DNA from: Ariolimax columbianus
Lineage: Eukaryota; Mollusca; Gastropoda; Stylommatophora; Arionidae
DNA length: 64,000 nucleotides
Direction of reading: 5' to 3'
Assembly: GCA_036924085.1 (NCBI GenBank)
Contig: JAVGWX010000004.1
Span: 42,348,293 to 42,412,292, forward strand
Position numbers and translations under genes: made by a program. Each line of letters starts with the position of its first letter. The stretch's first letter is position 1. Below, piece by piece: positions 22,296-33,888 of the stretch. The notes under the pieces were generated by a model. It made no database searches. It worked only from the letters and a program-made list of their open reading frames with translations, and was not told where the DNA came from.

Positions 22296-23010
22296 CTGTT
22301 CTGGAGGTTTACAAAATCCATAGGTAGCTGTGCAAATTAAGTTTTCATCCACAATAAGATAAATATATACTACTGATACCAGAATCCTAGTATTCAATCA
22401 GTCAAATAGTCAAGTTATCTAAATGTTGTGCAAGTCCACCTGATCAGCCCTTAGAGAATTCCACCCTGTGTCTTTCTTGTATTTGCTTTTGGACTTCATT
22501 TGGTTATTGGTATTTAACTGACAAAAAAAAACACAAAAACTCATAACAAAAAAGCGTTAAATGTTTTAATAATTTGCATAGGAATATTACACAAATAATT
22601 AATGTAGTAATATTATGCTGCAATAATATTAAACTTTGGTTCTTAGCTGCCAGATGCCTCACCCTTTTCAATAAGAGTAGATGAGGAAGTGATGAAGTTT
22701 GTTAAAACTCTGTCATGCTTAAATTTGTTTCTTTCTTAGCTAGCCCATAGTAGTTATCAAATCTGGAAGACCACCAAATTATTTGTTACAATTCTGCTCC
22801 TTCTCACATAATAGAGGCATGGGTATGGTTCTTGTAAATGTCCTCCTTAACTTCTTTTACATTTTTTTACTGAATCAGATTTCGATGCAAACCTTAATAA
22901 AACCTTGTCCTTGTTAATTCATATTTATTTTGATTCCTCTTCTTCTTTGTCATTCGTCCTGAAAAGATTGTGCAGCAGTTTACAGCGAGGCTACGAGGTC
23001 TGCGCCTTTT
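22296..23010. repeat. Direct duplication Db
   Basis: Second copy of Da about 1.61 kb away, including the SINE-1 3' part (22938-23010). Near 22735 it has a 20-odd base replacement relative to Da ('tttctttcttagctagccca'). Confidence 0.8.
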
Positions 23011-23089
23011 GGCCCAACACATACAGTTTTAGCTGTTTTTTTTGGTACCTGGTTTGCTTTCCCACTGTGATCCCTACCCTATTCTCTAA

Positions 23090-23445
23090 GTCTGTCCTCG
23101 CATCATGTTCCACTGATATTTGCCTGGTTTCTTCCAACATTTCCACACTAATGATCTATCATATCATATCAATCTCTCTATTATGAGCAGGCACCCATTT
23201 ATGAAAGTCTGTACCTCTTTCACCGCTTTTTGTGTGTTATTCTCTTGATTTCAGGGTCATACAATAGAACAGACTTTACATTGGAGTTGAAGATTTCGTT
23301 TTTACACTGTTCAACTATTACTCTTAGTGTAGCTATCAAGGCTGCACAGATCCTATTTTATCAAAAGCCTGCCTTTCTTCTCTCAGATGTTTTGTGAATG
23401 GCCTCTTTTAATCTCTCTTTTATAATCCTTTTCAATATTTTCCCA
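23090..23445 (-). mobile_element. LINE pieces in duplicon D1
   Basis: 23300-23095 is the C-terminal part (FNSNVKSVLLYD-like) and 23445-23300 the early RT part (KILKRIIKERLKEAIHKTSE, ALIATLRVIVEQC), so the catalytic core has been deleted. Corresponding pieces lie at 31920-32365 (D3) and 41455-41560 (D4), always next to the cassette exon. Confidence 0.65.
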
Positions 23446-23610
23446 TTGTGATATTTGCAAAATGGTTAATAAAATAGAAAGTCAATTTTATGTATTAAAT
23501 AAAAGAATATTTAGCAAACAAAATAAAAAATAAAGATATACATTCAAGTCATGGATATCATTTTATGTTATACTGACCTAACAATGATTAGTCCAAGTTC
23601 AAAATATCAC

Positions 23611-23680
23611 CCCTTTCATTGCCTGGTAATGGAAGCCTCAGTTGCATCACCTGATGTTGTGGTTCCACCAGAGTCAAGTT
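23611..23680 (-). CDS. Candidate last exon of the Cys-module membrane gene (D1 cassette)
   Basis: Minus-strand exon after the acceptor TTATATCCCAG. In phase 1 it adds about 20 codons, LDSGGTTTSGDATEASITRQ, then TGA (23618-23616). The short Ser/Thr-rich end would close the cytoplasmic tail. The position matches the exons at 32520 and 41750: the upstream intron shares 'TTAAATCTAAAAT.ATATC' and the downstream side shares 'TAATCATTGTTAG'. The old donor is degraded (GGGGTGATA), fitting a terminal exon. It could instead be a dead cassette; there is no transcript evidence. Confidence 0.45.
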
Positions 23681-24021
23681 CTGGGATATAATTTTAGATT
23701 TAACAGTATGAATAGAGAAAGAAACTTTAGGTGGGAAATTAAATGTAAAATCTTTGCTTTAGTGCATTCAGAAATATGTGCCGTTGACATTTATGCATTA
23801 TCTTAATAATTCATTATCTTATCAACTTGAATTTCTGCATGTGCCCCTATTTTCATTATGACATTAATTTTTTATGCATTAATATTATGTAGACTTCATG
23901 TATTTATCAAAACAGTCATTATTTTTGCTATTTTCATGAGGACAATAATCATTTATTTAAACATTTTACAGCACTTCCATTAATTGATAGTATATTAACA
24001 ACTTCAGGTATATCTTTATTT

Positions 24022-24651
24022 TCAGTTCAGTTCATCTCGTAACCAAACAGGTCAATGGGGCACACTTTAATGCACTCCCAAAATCCCACGCCATCCTTCT
24101 CTGTGTGCTGCCGCCTGTCGTATCTCACCGGGACAAAGGCTTGACCACTCAGTGATATTGTCCACCCATCTCTTCCTTGGACGTCCTCGCCTCTCTGTCC
24201 TGGTACGGAACCAAAGAGTATTGAATTGGTAATTCCGTTGGACCTCGCGACGTGACTGTACCAGGCCATCTTTCGTCTTTTGATTGTTGTGAACAGATCT
24301 TCAAAAGGACCAATAGCGTCTTCAACTCTCTGTCGTATTTCTATGTTCGTGACACGATCTTTATATGTAACATTTAGGAGTTTTCTATACCACCTCATTT
24401 CCATTGCATGTATTCTGCCCTAGATATCTGCTGTAATGGTCCAGGTCTCGCAGGCATACAGAAATATTGATAGCACCAAAGAGCGCATTAGTCTAACTTT
24501 TATGCCGAGGGCGAGCCGCTTGTCTTGCCATATAGGTTTCAGTCGAGTAAGCGCCGCTGTTGTTTGTGCTATTCTTGCAATTACCTCTGGCTGCGATCCC
24601 TTTTTACTGATCAATGATCCCAGATATTTGAAACTCTGTACCACCTCAAGT
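24022..24651 (-). mobile_element. 5'-truncated copy of the young LINE with 9-bp TSD
   Basis: Minus-strand ORFs (24665-24420, 24404-24027) read VVQSFKYLGSLISKKGSQPE, VIARIAQTTAALTRLKPIW, SLVLSIFLYACETWTITADI and YRKLLNVTYKDRVTNIEIRQ, nearly identical to the element at 45019-46390. The 3' end is GATGAACTGAACTGA. TCTTTATTT flanks both sides (24013-24021 and 24652-24660). One frame change separates the ORFs. It was inserted into duplicon D1, since D3 lacks it. Confidence 0.9.
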
Positions 24652-24934
24652 TCTTTATTTATCATAGGGGAATGAGTGTAAGTAAAGTCGATTTACTTAT
24701 AAATGTGCATTAATGTTTATAATTCAAATATTTCCAGTAAGACATATGTGTTGAATGAAAATTATATGACTAATATTAGTGTGTCAGTGTTTCCTTTTAA
24801 TTAAATGCTATGCTCCAAACTTCATGAGAAGTTTAAATATGCATTAATTAACATAATTTTTTGTTAAATATGCATATACATAGAATGTAATCACTTTTCA
24901 GAATAAGATGACTAAAAAAGATGGGCTTATCTTG

Positions 24935-25290
24935 GCTTTGTTCATTCTCAACCTCCCGGAACCAAACTCTGAAAAGGGCTCAAGTAGCAGAATATAGTCC
25001 AGAGAATAGAATGCATTGTGTCGTAGTTTACAGTGTGACTGCTATATTTGCACCTTTCGTTCCAATACATCCAACTTCAGCAAGCATTTTTTTAGTACCT
25101 AGTTAGCATTCCCTCTTTGATCCCTTCTCCTTAGCCAGTCTACCCTGCTGCAGCCTGTTATCCAGGATCACCGCGTGGAGGTGTAGAAGGGTCTTGGCAG
25201 CTCTGGTTCGCTGGCCCTGACGCTAGCAGTCAGCTTGGATCACTGACCAATGCAGCTTATGCACTACTCAGCATCTTGATCCCACTCAAA
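24935..25290 (-). mobile_element. SINE-1 inverted copy in D1
   Basis: Matches 40332-40691 nearly throughout, from 'tcattctcaacctcccgg' to 'agcatcttgatccc'. D3 at 33735-33750 lacks it, so it arrived after the duplication. Flanks are imperfect (ACTAAAA versus ACTCAAA), so the TSD is only possible. Confidence 0.8.
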
Positions 25291-25449
25291 TAGGTTGATG
25301 ATTGTTGTGGACTGAATAAATCATAAACAATCTTTCTGCCAATAACCATCTTTCTCTTTCATTACATGGCCCTCACATTTAATCCTGAATTGTCTGAAAG
25401 GGCAGCATATGTCATTTGACGGCGGATAGAACAGTATGGCGTTCTCTCT

Positions 25450-25955
25450 GGCAAACCTAAGTAAGCAAGTAGGTTTTTTTAAAATAAATTTGTATCTCAT
25501 TATTACTGAGATGTATTATTTTCAAGTTCGTCACATATTTGTTAATGCACTATAACAGGTTTTCCCTTTTTTCACATGATGAAAAAATAAATCCAATTAA
25601 AATTTATAATTTCATTTGAAGATGTACACCATATTTAACAGAATTAAGCTGTACAGTTCCCAAAAATATAGCTACCCATACATTTTATGTAGTTATTTAA
25701 AGTCAATCCAAGCAATATAAGTGCCATGAATATTCTTGTCCACCACTTTACTCGTACATCCCCATATGCTTACACAGCTGCCACTGTTATACAGTTCTCT
25801 CCTGATGGCTTGTTTTGTAAAATGTTTTAATGACTTCTAATTATATAATTAATAGTTCTTTACTCTTGTTTTTTCTAGGGGTGAATATTATGTATTCACA
25901 TTCGACCACCATATTGAGATACTCTTTGAAATATTCTTCCTATTTTTTTGTGTGC
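25450..25955. other. No recognised feature
   Basis: Nothing recognised, except 'tctctggcaaacctaag' also seen near 21900. Confidence 0.4.
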
Positions 25956-26165
25956 GTTCGCCTTATTTCTCTATTCCCCAAGATGGTGTGCGTTGCACTG
26001 CGGTTTTTATTTTGCGCCTGTCGATCCAGTGCATCCAACTTCTGCATACATTTTATGAAAGGTGTCTGCTTCCTCCTGCATTTTCAAAGGGTTTGCTTCC
26101 CCGGAGTAACGGCTGGTGCTGTGATGGGGATCAAACCCAGCACCTTCGGATTGTGAGCCGTGTCA
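25955..26165 (-). mobile_element. SINE-2 (tRNA-headed), truncated
   Basis: Inverted. Matches 62905-63160 through 'gtgctgtgatggggatc' with a degraded B box (GATCAAACCCAG), but lacks most of the A-box end. The core 'gtgcatccaacttctgcat' is also in SINE-1. Confidence 0.75.
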
Positions 26166-26229
26166 CACCTTCCCCTTTCTTCCTATCTCATCCTCTTCTT
26201 GTTTTATTGTGTTACTATTTCCATCATTT

Positions 26230-26960
26230 ATAATTATTGTTGTATTGTTGTCAATGAACTTGTAAAATTCTCTTGGAGCTTTTTGCAAAGATTTGTTAAG
26301 TTTTCACGATAATATTTCCATGTTTCTTTTCTTTACCTTCTAGACCACTATGTATCTTCATGCTATTATATATTTTCTTGCATCTTCAATTGTTTTTCTT
26401 TTAAACCATAATTTTAGTAAGTTTTCTTGTGTTTTATAGCCTTTTTAAAATCCAATCCATCAAGCTGTTTTCTATTTTTTTCTAGTGCATTTGTAAATGC
26501 ATCTTTGAAATCTTTTCATTTTGTCTCTGCTTCTCTCATTTCTGCTGGTATGTCTTTATAATGCCTATTTATCTCTTGGCATATTTCAGCTTTTATATCT
26601 TCAAGATTTAGTATTTTTGTTTATTATATCTGTGCTCTTTGCACTATGAGACCCATTTTTAATGTACTTTGTAGAGGGGCATAAGGACAGGCTGATGATC
26701 ATCAGTGTTGATGTCAATGTTTGGCACATCTCATCTGTGATGCTTGGTCATTGATTGTTGTTCCATCTATATCAAGCAGTATTAGAATATACTGTTTTTT
26801 ATTACAAGTTCCTGTTCTACACCAAATTTAGCAAATGTTTTCTATTACCATTATTTAAACTCTCTGATGCTGTTGCTAAAGGTTTATGGTAGAGCTCCAT
26901 GGCATTTGACCTCTTCCTAATTGCCTTTTAAAGTTACCCATTATAATTAATCTGTCCTTT
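26230..26960 (-). mobile_element. LINE fragment, endonuclease and linker
   Basis: 26960-26640 minus gives MGNFKRQLG, EQELVIKNS, then DGTTINDQ and 'DINTDDHQPVLM'-like codons: the end of an endonuclease domain (GDFN, DH). 26630-26230 gives Lys/Glu-rich linker text. Many stops. Confidence 0.55.
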
Positions 26961-26984
26961 TAGTCTTTGTGCCTCTTTTTTCAT

Positions 26985-27830
26985 TAAAACATTAATAAGT
27001 TATGCATAAATATTTGTAGTCTGTATAGATTTATCAAAACAGTTGTTTTCTTTTATATTTTCATTAGAGCCATCATAGTTATTGTTCACATACATTTTAC
27101 AGTAATTTCATTAATTCATAGTATATTAAGATCCGTAGGCGTATCTTCATTTATCATTCAGGTATGAGTAAATTATTGTTCCTTAAAAATGTGTATTAAC
27201 ATTTAAAATATAAGTATTCTCAGTAAAAGCTGTGTGTTGAAAGACAATTGCAAGACTAATGTTTGTGCATTTGTGTCAGTGTTTCTTTCATGTTGTGCTC
27301 CAAGCTTCATAATAAGTTTAAGCCTGTATTAATTAATCTACTTTTTTTTTTAAATATGCAATTATATAGAAAGTAATCACCCTAAATTGAGGGAGCTCAG
27401 TGATCTTGAGGTAAGGTGGCTGCTTCGGGTGTCGAAGGTCACGGGTTTGTATCACGGTGGAGATCGGGATTTTTTCATGTGGATCTTCTGATAAAGGTTT
27501 CCTTAATATCTGGGTAGTGAGATCAGGCTCTCGTGTTTAGTGTCAAGAATGTTAAAAATCCCTTGGCAGTTAGAAATCGAAAAGAGTAGGCTTAACAGCC
27601 ACTGCCCAGACAAAAATTTAAAATTCTAGTTAAAAATCTACCCAAATTATTTATACCTTCCTCTAGGCCTAGTAATCCGCAGAAAGTTTAAAATACCTAC
27701 TACGTATAGCCGATAGCCTTTGGATTCCTGGCAACAGAATACAAGGATTCCAAGTATTTAATCACTCTATTCAGAATCAGATGACTCGAAGTGATTGATG
27801 ACTGTAGTCAACTGAAGGAATTGGTGGTGG
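26985..27830. repeat. Duplicon D2 (partial)
   Basis: 26985-27373 and 27759-27830 align with the distal half of D1 and D3 ('aatcactctattcagaatca', 'atgactcgaagtgattgatg'). The part with the cassette exon is absent. Split by SINE-C. Confidence 0.65.
27381..27758 (+). mobile_element. SINE-C (tRNA-derived) with 7-bp TSD
   Basis: Head 'gggagctcagtgatcttgag' with 'ggtaaggtggctgc' as A-box area and CGGGTTTGTATCA as degraded B box. Flanked by TAATCAC (27374-27380, 27759-27765). D3 has an empty site at 33712-33720. Boundaries supported by that comparison. Confidence 0.7.
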
Positions 27831-27831
27831 T

Positions 27832-27855
27832 GGGGGGGGGGGGGGGGGGGGGGGG
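27832..27855. repeat. G24 homopolymer
   Basis: 24 consecutive G. It may be a collapsed or error-prone region. Confidence 0.9.
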
Positions 27856-28079
27856 TTCTATCTAATGACGGAAGTACAGTTTTCTCAATCCATTCTCTAA
27901 TATGTGGCCATTCATCTCTGAATAATAGATCCGATTGATTTTGTAACAAACATAAGTGCACCATTCTTTAACAGTCCATTATGTCGGCTACCTGCATTGG
28001 TTTTAATCAGTCGCTATTCTTTACTACTTGGCATAATTCTCTTTATAGTTCCATCTAGAGATTGATATTCCTTTTCATT

Positions 28080-28266
28080 AGTAAGCTCAGAGAAAGAACA
28101 TAACACATGACGACTCCACACATGTTTACCCAATGTTCGACTCGGCCTGCCATACCAAGATTGGTCTTTATAGTCATATGAGAAAACATCTCACAGAACA
28201 AGTCTGATGCTGTTGCCAAATTTGCTTGCGATGGACAACTATTACAACCAGAGTGCCTTCTCCCCA
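28080..28266 (+). mobile_element. RTE-like LINE 3' end
   Basis: Same 3' end as 43870-44060: 'gctcagagaaagaacataac', then 'catctcacagaacaagtctg', 'cgatggacaactattacaac' and 'cagagtgccttct'. Only the terminal zinc-finger region and 3' UTR remain. In both places the sequence just beyond belongs to a minus-strand LINE. Confidence 0.8.
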
Positions 28267-28267
28267 C

Positions 28268-31200
28268 TCTTGTGGAATACTTTCTCTATTCCACATATTT
28301 CTTATAAAACTGTAAAACATATTGGTGGATGCTTCAATGTCTGCTTTAATAGCTTCAGCTGGTATCCATTACATCATGCGCTATCATTTTTTCATTCTTT
28401 AGAAGGCTGATTGCTTCCTCAATTTCTTCTTTACTTGTCTTATCAAAGTTAATTTTGAGGTTTTCTTCAGCAGGTAAAATGCCAGGTGAGTTGACTGGTG
28501 GTGGTTTATTTAGGAACTCTTAAATTATTCTGCACATTTTTTCTCTTGTTCTTCAATATTACTCCCTCAAGTCCGTTACCTTGAAATGGTGGTGAGGGAG
28601 CTTGCATGTCTCAATGATCACAGGAGCTAAGCAAACGGAAGTGAAAGCTTCCAGTAGGGTCACCCAAGTTGGATAGGTCATGGGGGAGGGAATAGACTAA
28701 ACACGGACAACTCACCTAGAGTATAATAGGTTAGGTTAGGGCCGCCCACCCAAATCTATTTTTTAAAAGTCGGTTATGAAAACATTGATAACAATGCAAA
28801 AGCAAATGGCCTTGGCAAAGAGTTCTACCACAAGCTGGAAGAGGTCCTTGACACGCCGAAAAAGAAAGATCTCTCAATTTTAATGGGAGACTTCAATGCT
28901 AAAGTGGGAGCAGACAACCTAGGTTTTGGGAAGACAAGGAATGGGACAGATGAACGAAAATGGAGAAATGTTTGCAGAGCTATGTGCGCTACATAAAATG
29001 ATTATTGGAGAAAGCATGTTTCCACATAAACAGATACATAAGGCCACATGGCGATCTCCAGACCATGTAACGGAAAATCAGATTGATCACATCTGATTCA
29101 AGCATTCAGAAGTACATTACAAGATGTAAGAGTAAAGCGAGGTGCAGATGTAGCGTCAGACCACCACATGTTGCTGGGGATTTTGCAGTTCAAACTAAAA
29201 TAGTACTCAGTACAGGGCGCAAGGAGAACAAGATAAAACGTACACTTATTGCAGCACCAGGAGAAGAAGACAGAATTTAGCTTAAAAATTAATAACAGAT
29301 ATCAAGTGCTACTATAGCTATATGAGGATAAAGAAATGGACATTAATAGGATGTGAGACCAGGCTAACGAGATGTGGAATAAGACATGTGAAGAAACTAT
29401 GGGATTCAAGAGAAACCAACACAAAGAATAGATCACAACAGAGACATTACATAAAACAGAAGAAAGAAAAAAGAAGAAAGCTATACTTAACAATTGCGGA
29501 ACCCGAGCCACCAAAGCAGAAGCACAGAGTAATTATACTGTTACAGACACAGAGGTCAAAACATGTATAAGAAAAAATAAAAGAGAATACATTGACAAGC
29601 TGGCACAGGATGCAGAAGAGGCAGCAGAGAGAGGTAATATGAGAGTGGTCATTAACAAAGAAAATGGCAAATATATATATACAGACAGACAAACCAATCA
29701 AAGATAGAGAAGGCAGGATATTGGCGTCATCGGAGGAACAACAGAAACGATGAGTTGAGTATTTCAAAGAAAGTCTAAACAGACCTCCACCACAAGAAAC
29801 ACCAAACATCCTACCAGCAGAGGAGACCCTGAACTTGGACGGCAACCCACTAAGAAAGGGAACCCACTCAAGAAAGGGAAAGCTGCAGGACCAGATGGAA
29901 TAGCAGCAGAAGCCATAATGGCAGATATGAATTAAGTTACTGATACATTGCAAGGATTATTCAAAAATATATGGAAAGAGGAGAGAGTGCCAACAGAATG
30001 GAAAAAAGGACATCTGATTAAACTGCCTAAGAAGGGGGACCTGGAAGATTGCAGCAATTATATGGGGATTACATTGCTGTTGGTGCCAGGCAAGATATTC
30101 AACTGAATCATCTTAGACAGATTAAAAATTGAAGTAGACAAAAAGTTCAGAGAGGAGCAGGCAGTTTTGCCAGGGAAGATCATACACAGATTCTATAGCT
30201 ATGCTACATATCATAGTAGAACAAAACATTGAATGTAAATCATCCCTATACGCAAATTTTATGTACTAAGAAAAGGCGTTTGACAATGTGGATCAAAGTA
30301 CTCTATGACCACTGTTGAGACACTATGGGATACCAGAGAAGTACACAACCCTCATCCAAAATATGTACAAACACACAGTTAGTAGAGTGGTACATGAAGG
30401 AGTACTGACTGATAGGTTCGGGGTGCAAACAGAGGTGAGACAAAGATACCTGCTCTCACTTTTCCTGTTGTTTTTGGCTATAGATTTGGATAATGAAGAC
30501 ATTAATCGAAGACAAAAGAAATGGGTATTCAGTGGACACTATTGTCACAATTGGAGGACCTGGACTATGCAGATGATCTGGTACTTTTGTCACACAGTCA
30601 TAGTCTAATGCAAGAGAAACTTGAAAGAGTGTTAAAAAAATCAGCCAAACTGGAACTGAATATCAACATGAAGAAAACCAAGATCCTTAAACTCAACACT
30701 AACAGCAAAGAACTAATCAATCTGGAAGGAGAGCAGTTAGAGGAAGTGGATACCTTTACCTATTTTGACAGCACAGTAGATACATCAGGAGGTACAGATG
30801 CAGATGTAAGGATCAGAAATGGAAAGGCACAAGGCGCATTCCTGACACTAAAACAATATATGGAGATCCAGAGATAACAAGATTCACACCAAAATTAGAA
30901 TATTCAACACAAGTGTCAAGTCAGTCTTGTTGTATGGAGTGGAGACATGGAGAACGATCAAGGTCATACAACAAAGACTCCAGTCCTTCATTAACAGATG
31001 CCTACAAAGGATAATGGGCATAAAGTGGCAGGACATGGTGAGGAATGAAAACTTGTGGGAAAGGAGCCAACAGCCAATGCAATAACAAATTAAGCGAATA
31101 AAATGGGGCTGGATAGGATATACGTTGCGGAAGGCACAGTCTAACATAGCCAGACAGGCTCTTACATGGAATTCTCAGGGGAAAAGAGAGAGAGGTAGAC

Positions 31201-31700
31201 CCAAAAATACGTGGAAAAGAGAATGTGATAAGAAGCTAAAATTAAATAATTACACCTGGAGAGAGGCAGAAAAAGCAGCCCAGGCGAGATGTTGTCGATG
31301 GCCTATGCACCGAGAGGAGTGGAGAGACGGGCTTTGATTGATTGATCTTCAATATTTGTTATCCTTCTTCCAAATGTTTCTATCATTTGTCTGCTTTGTT
31401 TCCTGTCATACAACCCTTTCAAATTTCCTCTAGCTGGGACTTGTGTACCAGACTATCAATGTAGTTTCTCCTGTCTATGTTTTTACTTTTCTGTTTACCT
31501 CTGTGTAGTCCTTCTGTGCTTCAACTTTGGTGGCTTTAGTTTTCATGTTAAGTAATATCATTTTTTTTACTTGTATCTCTTCAATATTTTTGAGCATTTT
31601 AGTTGTTATTGATCTGTTGTGCTGTTTTACCCAAAAACTTCCTCACAAGTAGAATTCCAGACATTGGATAGCTGTTCTGGTGTTTTATCAATGTCAGCCC
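28268..31700 (-). mobile_element. Older minus-strand LINE, interrupted by a 2.8-kb insertion
   Basis: 31700-31357 encodes the endonuclease-RT linker (MKTKATKVEAQKDYTEVNRK). 28550-28268 continues with NHHQSTHLAFYL-like codons, LTLIRQVKKKLRKQ and AEAIKADIEASTNMFYSFI, then 'RNMWNRE', the start of RT. Between them lies the plus-strand LINE at 28561. Both copies are of related families. The same linker is at 44061-44478. Confidence 0.75.
28561..31346 (+). mobile_element. RTE/CR1-group LINE, near full 3' part, 10-bp TSD
   Basis: Flanked by CTTCAATATT (28551-28560, 31347-31356). The order is a GC-richer 5' UTR-like block (28561-28755), endonuclease end (KKDLSILMGDFNAKVGADN, TENQIDH), linker, RT (GKAAGPDGIAAEAIMAD, KKGHLIKLPKKGDLEDCSN, the YADD-like LDYADDLVLLS near 30550), and C-terminus (GKRERGRPKNTWKRECDKK, KLNNYTWREAEKAAQARCC). 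It ends in TTGATTGATTGAT. The N-terminal endonuclease is missing between UTR and catalytic part, and stops and frameshifts abound. Dead, but with clear borders. Confidence 0.85.
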
Positions 31701-31919
31701 ATTATAGCATTCCCTTATTTTGATGTTTCCCTCTCTCACGATGAGGGCTGGATATTGTGTGAAGCTATCAAATTATACTATTTAAATACTTGTATAATAA
31801 ACTATTTCTAATGTGATGTCTGCAAATTACATCAATTCATGAAAATAAAGAATGTGAATCTATACAAGGTGTAAGTTATCAATCAATCATCAAAAATTGT
31901 CAGTTCCCTGTGCAGCTCA

Positions 31920-32365
31920 TGTCTTCAGCAAATACCATTCAAGTCCTCCTGTCCTGAACCATCTGTTGGAGCTATGTCCTTGTCTTCATTGTTTCCTTTA
32001 TGTTTATCTCAAGCTCTCTTCTCTATGTGTGTTTTGATCTGCCCCTATCTCTTTTTCCCTGAGAATTTCAGAACAGCGACTAGCTTGATCTGCTGGTTTC
32101 ATTAATGTATGACCTATTCAATGGCAACTTTTTCTCCTCACAAAATGTTCCACTGATATCTGTCTGGTTCTTTCCAGCAGTTGTACATTAGTGACTTTGT
32201 CATACCATTTCAATTTCTCTATTCTGAGCAGGCACCTGCACTAATTTATACAACTGTCACTCATTCCTGAACATTGTAGTGATCGTTCCATACAATGTTT
32301 CATTTGCTTCCTAGTACTGCTTTTCCGTCTCCTAGGGTGTGTAGATTTTCCAATGCCGGTAGGTG
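31920..32365 (-). mobile_element. LINE C-terminal piece in D3
   Basis: Parallel to 37170-37570 and 48060-48300: 'ccactgatatctgtctggtt', 'aatttctctattctgagcag'. Minus-strand sense is 'GKxGRGRSKHT..' and 'ERTRQISVE' type text. Frame broken. Confidence 0.65.
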
Positions 32366-32519
32366 TTATTTATCTAGATTTTGCAAAATCTAGACAATAG
32401 AATATTTAGTGCACAAAATAGAAATGAAATGCATATATAATAACATATACATGCATGTCATGGATATAATATGATGATATTCTGGGCTAACAATGATTAC
32501 TCAAAGTGCTGCATCTCAC

Positions 32520-32597
32520 CATTTGTTTTTCGAGAAATGCGATTGAACTTACCTGTATTTCTTCTGTTTTGGTCATCACTGGCAGCATGTCCTGTTT
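32520..32597 (-). CDS. Candidate cytoplasmic-tail exon of the Cys-module gene (D3 cassette)
   Basis: 78-bp minus-strand exon, acceptor ACACTCTAG, donor AATG/GTGAGATGC shared with the D4 exon. In phase 1 it is open: TGHAASDDQNRRNTGKFNRI then SRKTN. A stronger internal donor, ACAG/GTAAGT at 32553, would give a 45-bp exon, also phase 1, so either splice keeps the frame. Upstream and downstream intron ends match D1 and D4 while the coding sequence is unrelated to both. It is basic and polar, fitting a cytoplasmic tail. No conservation test was possible; it may be a decayed copy with fortuitous openness. Confidence 0.45.
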
Positions 32598-32803
32598 CTA
32601 GAGTGTTTGAGATATCATTTTAGATTTAACAGTATGAATAAAGAAAGACACTTTAGATATGAAATGAAATATAATATTATTACTATGATGTGTTGAGAAA
32701 TATGTGCTGTTGAAATTTATACATTAACTTAATAATTCCTTTTCATATCAACTTGAATTTCTGCATGTGCCCCTATTTTCCTTATGACTTATCATAGGGG
32801 AAT

Positions 32804-33491
32804 CTCTCTTTTGCCTTCTATCATTCAGAGGTGCATAGCCCATCAACCAACCCTCGCCAAGCAGCTCTGTCTTGTGAAATTTTGTCCACTTACTTCCAGC
32901 TTTTTCCTGTTTTCATTACTTCTGCCTCCAGATCTTGTCTTCACATATTCCTTAGTCTGCTTATGCCTCTCCTTCCCTGGGAGTTTCATGACAGGGATTG
33001 CCTGGTGATACTGGCCTGAGGCTTCCTTAATGTATGACCCATCCATCTCTACTTAAGGGCCACTCCCTCTGTATGTGGTGCGTTTTTCTCTTTCTCATGT
33101 CCTGAATATATCAGTCTCCCCTGTTACCAATAGTACCTTTCCTGATTGAGTCCATTTAGTCCCAAGCAGCCCAAAGATACCAATGCCATATCACTCCCTC
33201 TCTTTTGCAATCTGCGCTGTCTTTCCCTGCTCCCACATGGTTATAACATTCCAGGTGTAAGTCTGGAAGGCTTCCTTGTGGAAAGAAAGGTAGTGGGCAG
33301 TCCAGCTTCCTTTCGAGTTTGGCTGAGCCACGCCATAGGCCCTGCTGAAAGAACCTTCCCTTTCAAGGACGGCTTTTGGTTTATTTTGGTTGTTGTTTTT
33401 GTAGCAATTGTTTTTAGACGAGGTGGGGTAGCTGGCCCCACGCTCAACCTTCCTCCTTTCTCATCCGGGCTTAGGACCGGCCATGGTGGAG
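32804..33491 (-). mobile_element. LINE 3' piece inserted in D3
   Basis: Flanked by ATCATAGGGGAAT (32791-32803) and ATCATAGGATAAT (33492-33504). D1 shows the single intact site at 24661. 33050-32830 minus encodes AIPVMKLPGKERHKQTKEYV and RKKLEVSGQNFTRQSC-like C-terminal LINE text. The upper part is unassigned. Confidence 0.65.
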
Positions 33492-33888
33492 ATCATAGGA
33501 TAATGAGTGTGAGTAAATTATTTTTCTTTATAAATGTGCATTCATGTTTATAATTCAAATATTTCCAGTAAGACCTATGTGTATTATATGACTAATATTT
33601 GTGTGTCACTTTTTCTTTTTAATTAAATGTTATCCTTTACACTTCATGAGACGTTTAAGTACGTATTAATTAACACAATTTTGGCTTTATATATGCATAT
33701 ACATAGAATGTAATCACTCTATTCAGAATCAGATGACTCAAAACGATTGACGATTGTTGTAGACTGAATGAATCATAAACCATCTTTCTGCCAATAACCA
33801 TCTTTGTCTTTCTTTACATGGTCCTTACATTTAATCCAGAATTGTCTGAGAGGGCAGCATATGTCATTTTCTTCACTTCTATTAGTTT

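Larger units (their letters stand above)
23450..25450. repeat. Duplicon D1
   Basis: Non-LINE sequence here runs in parallel with 32365-33885 (D3): 'acaatgattagtccaagttc', 'aacttgaatttctgcatgtg', 'atttccagtaagac.tatgt', 'ctttctgccaataaccatct', 'gagggcagcatatgtcattt'. It carries a cassette exon and later insertions of a LINE and a SINE. D2 (26985) has part of it; D4 (41560-41900) has the exon side. Confidence 0.8.
31730..33885. repeat. Duplicon D3
   Basis: Contains a LINE C-terminus, cassette exon and intron sequence parallel to D1 and D4. Its lower part (31640-31930) parallels D5 at 47170-47460 ('catcaattcatgaaaat.aagaatgtgaat'). It was later split by a 688-bp LINE piece. Confidence 0.75.

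Noticed and set aside
26985..27373. A fourth cassette exon in D2
   Set aside because: D2 aligns only to the distal part of D1 and D3; the exon position falls in LINE sequence.
29322..29953. 168-codon minus-strand open frame with hydrophobic Cys-rich text
   Set aside because: It is antisense to the LINE linker coding at 29220-29860 and comes from A-rich coding read backwards.
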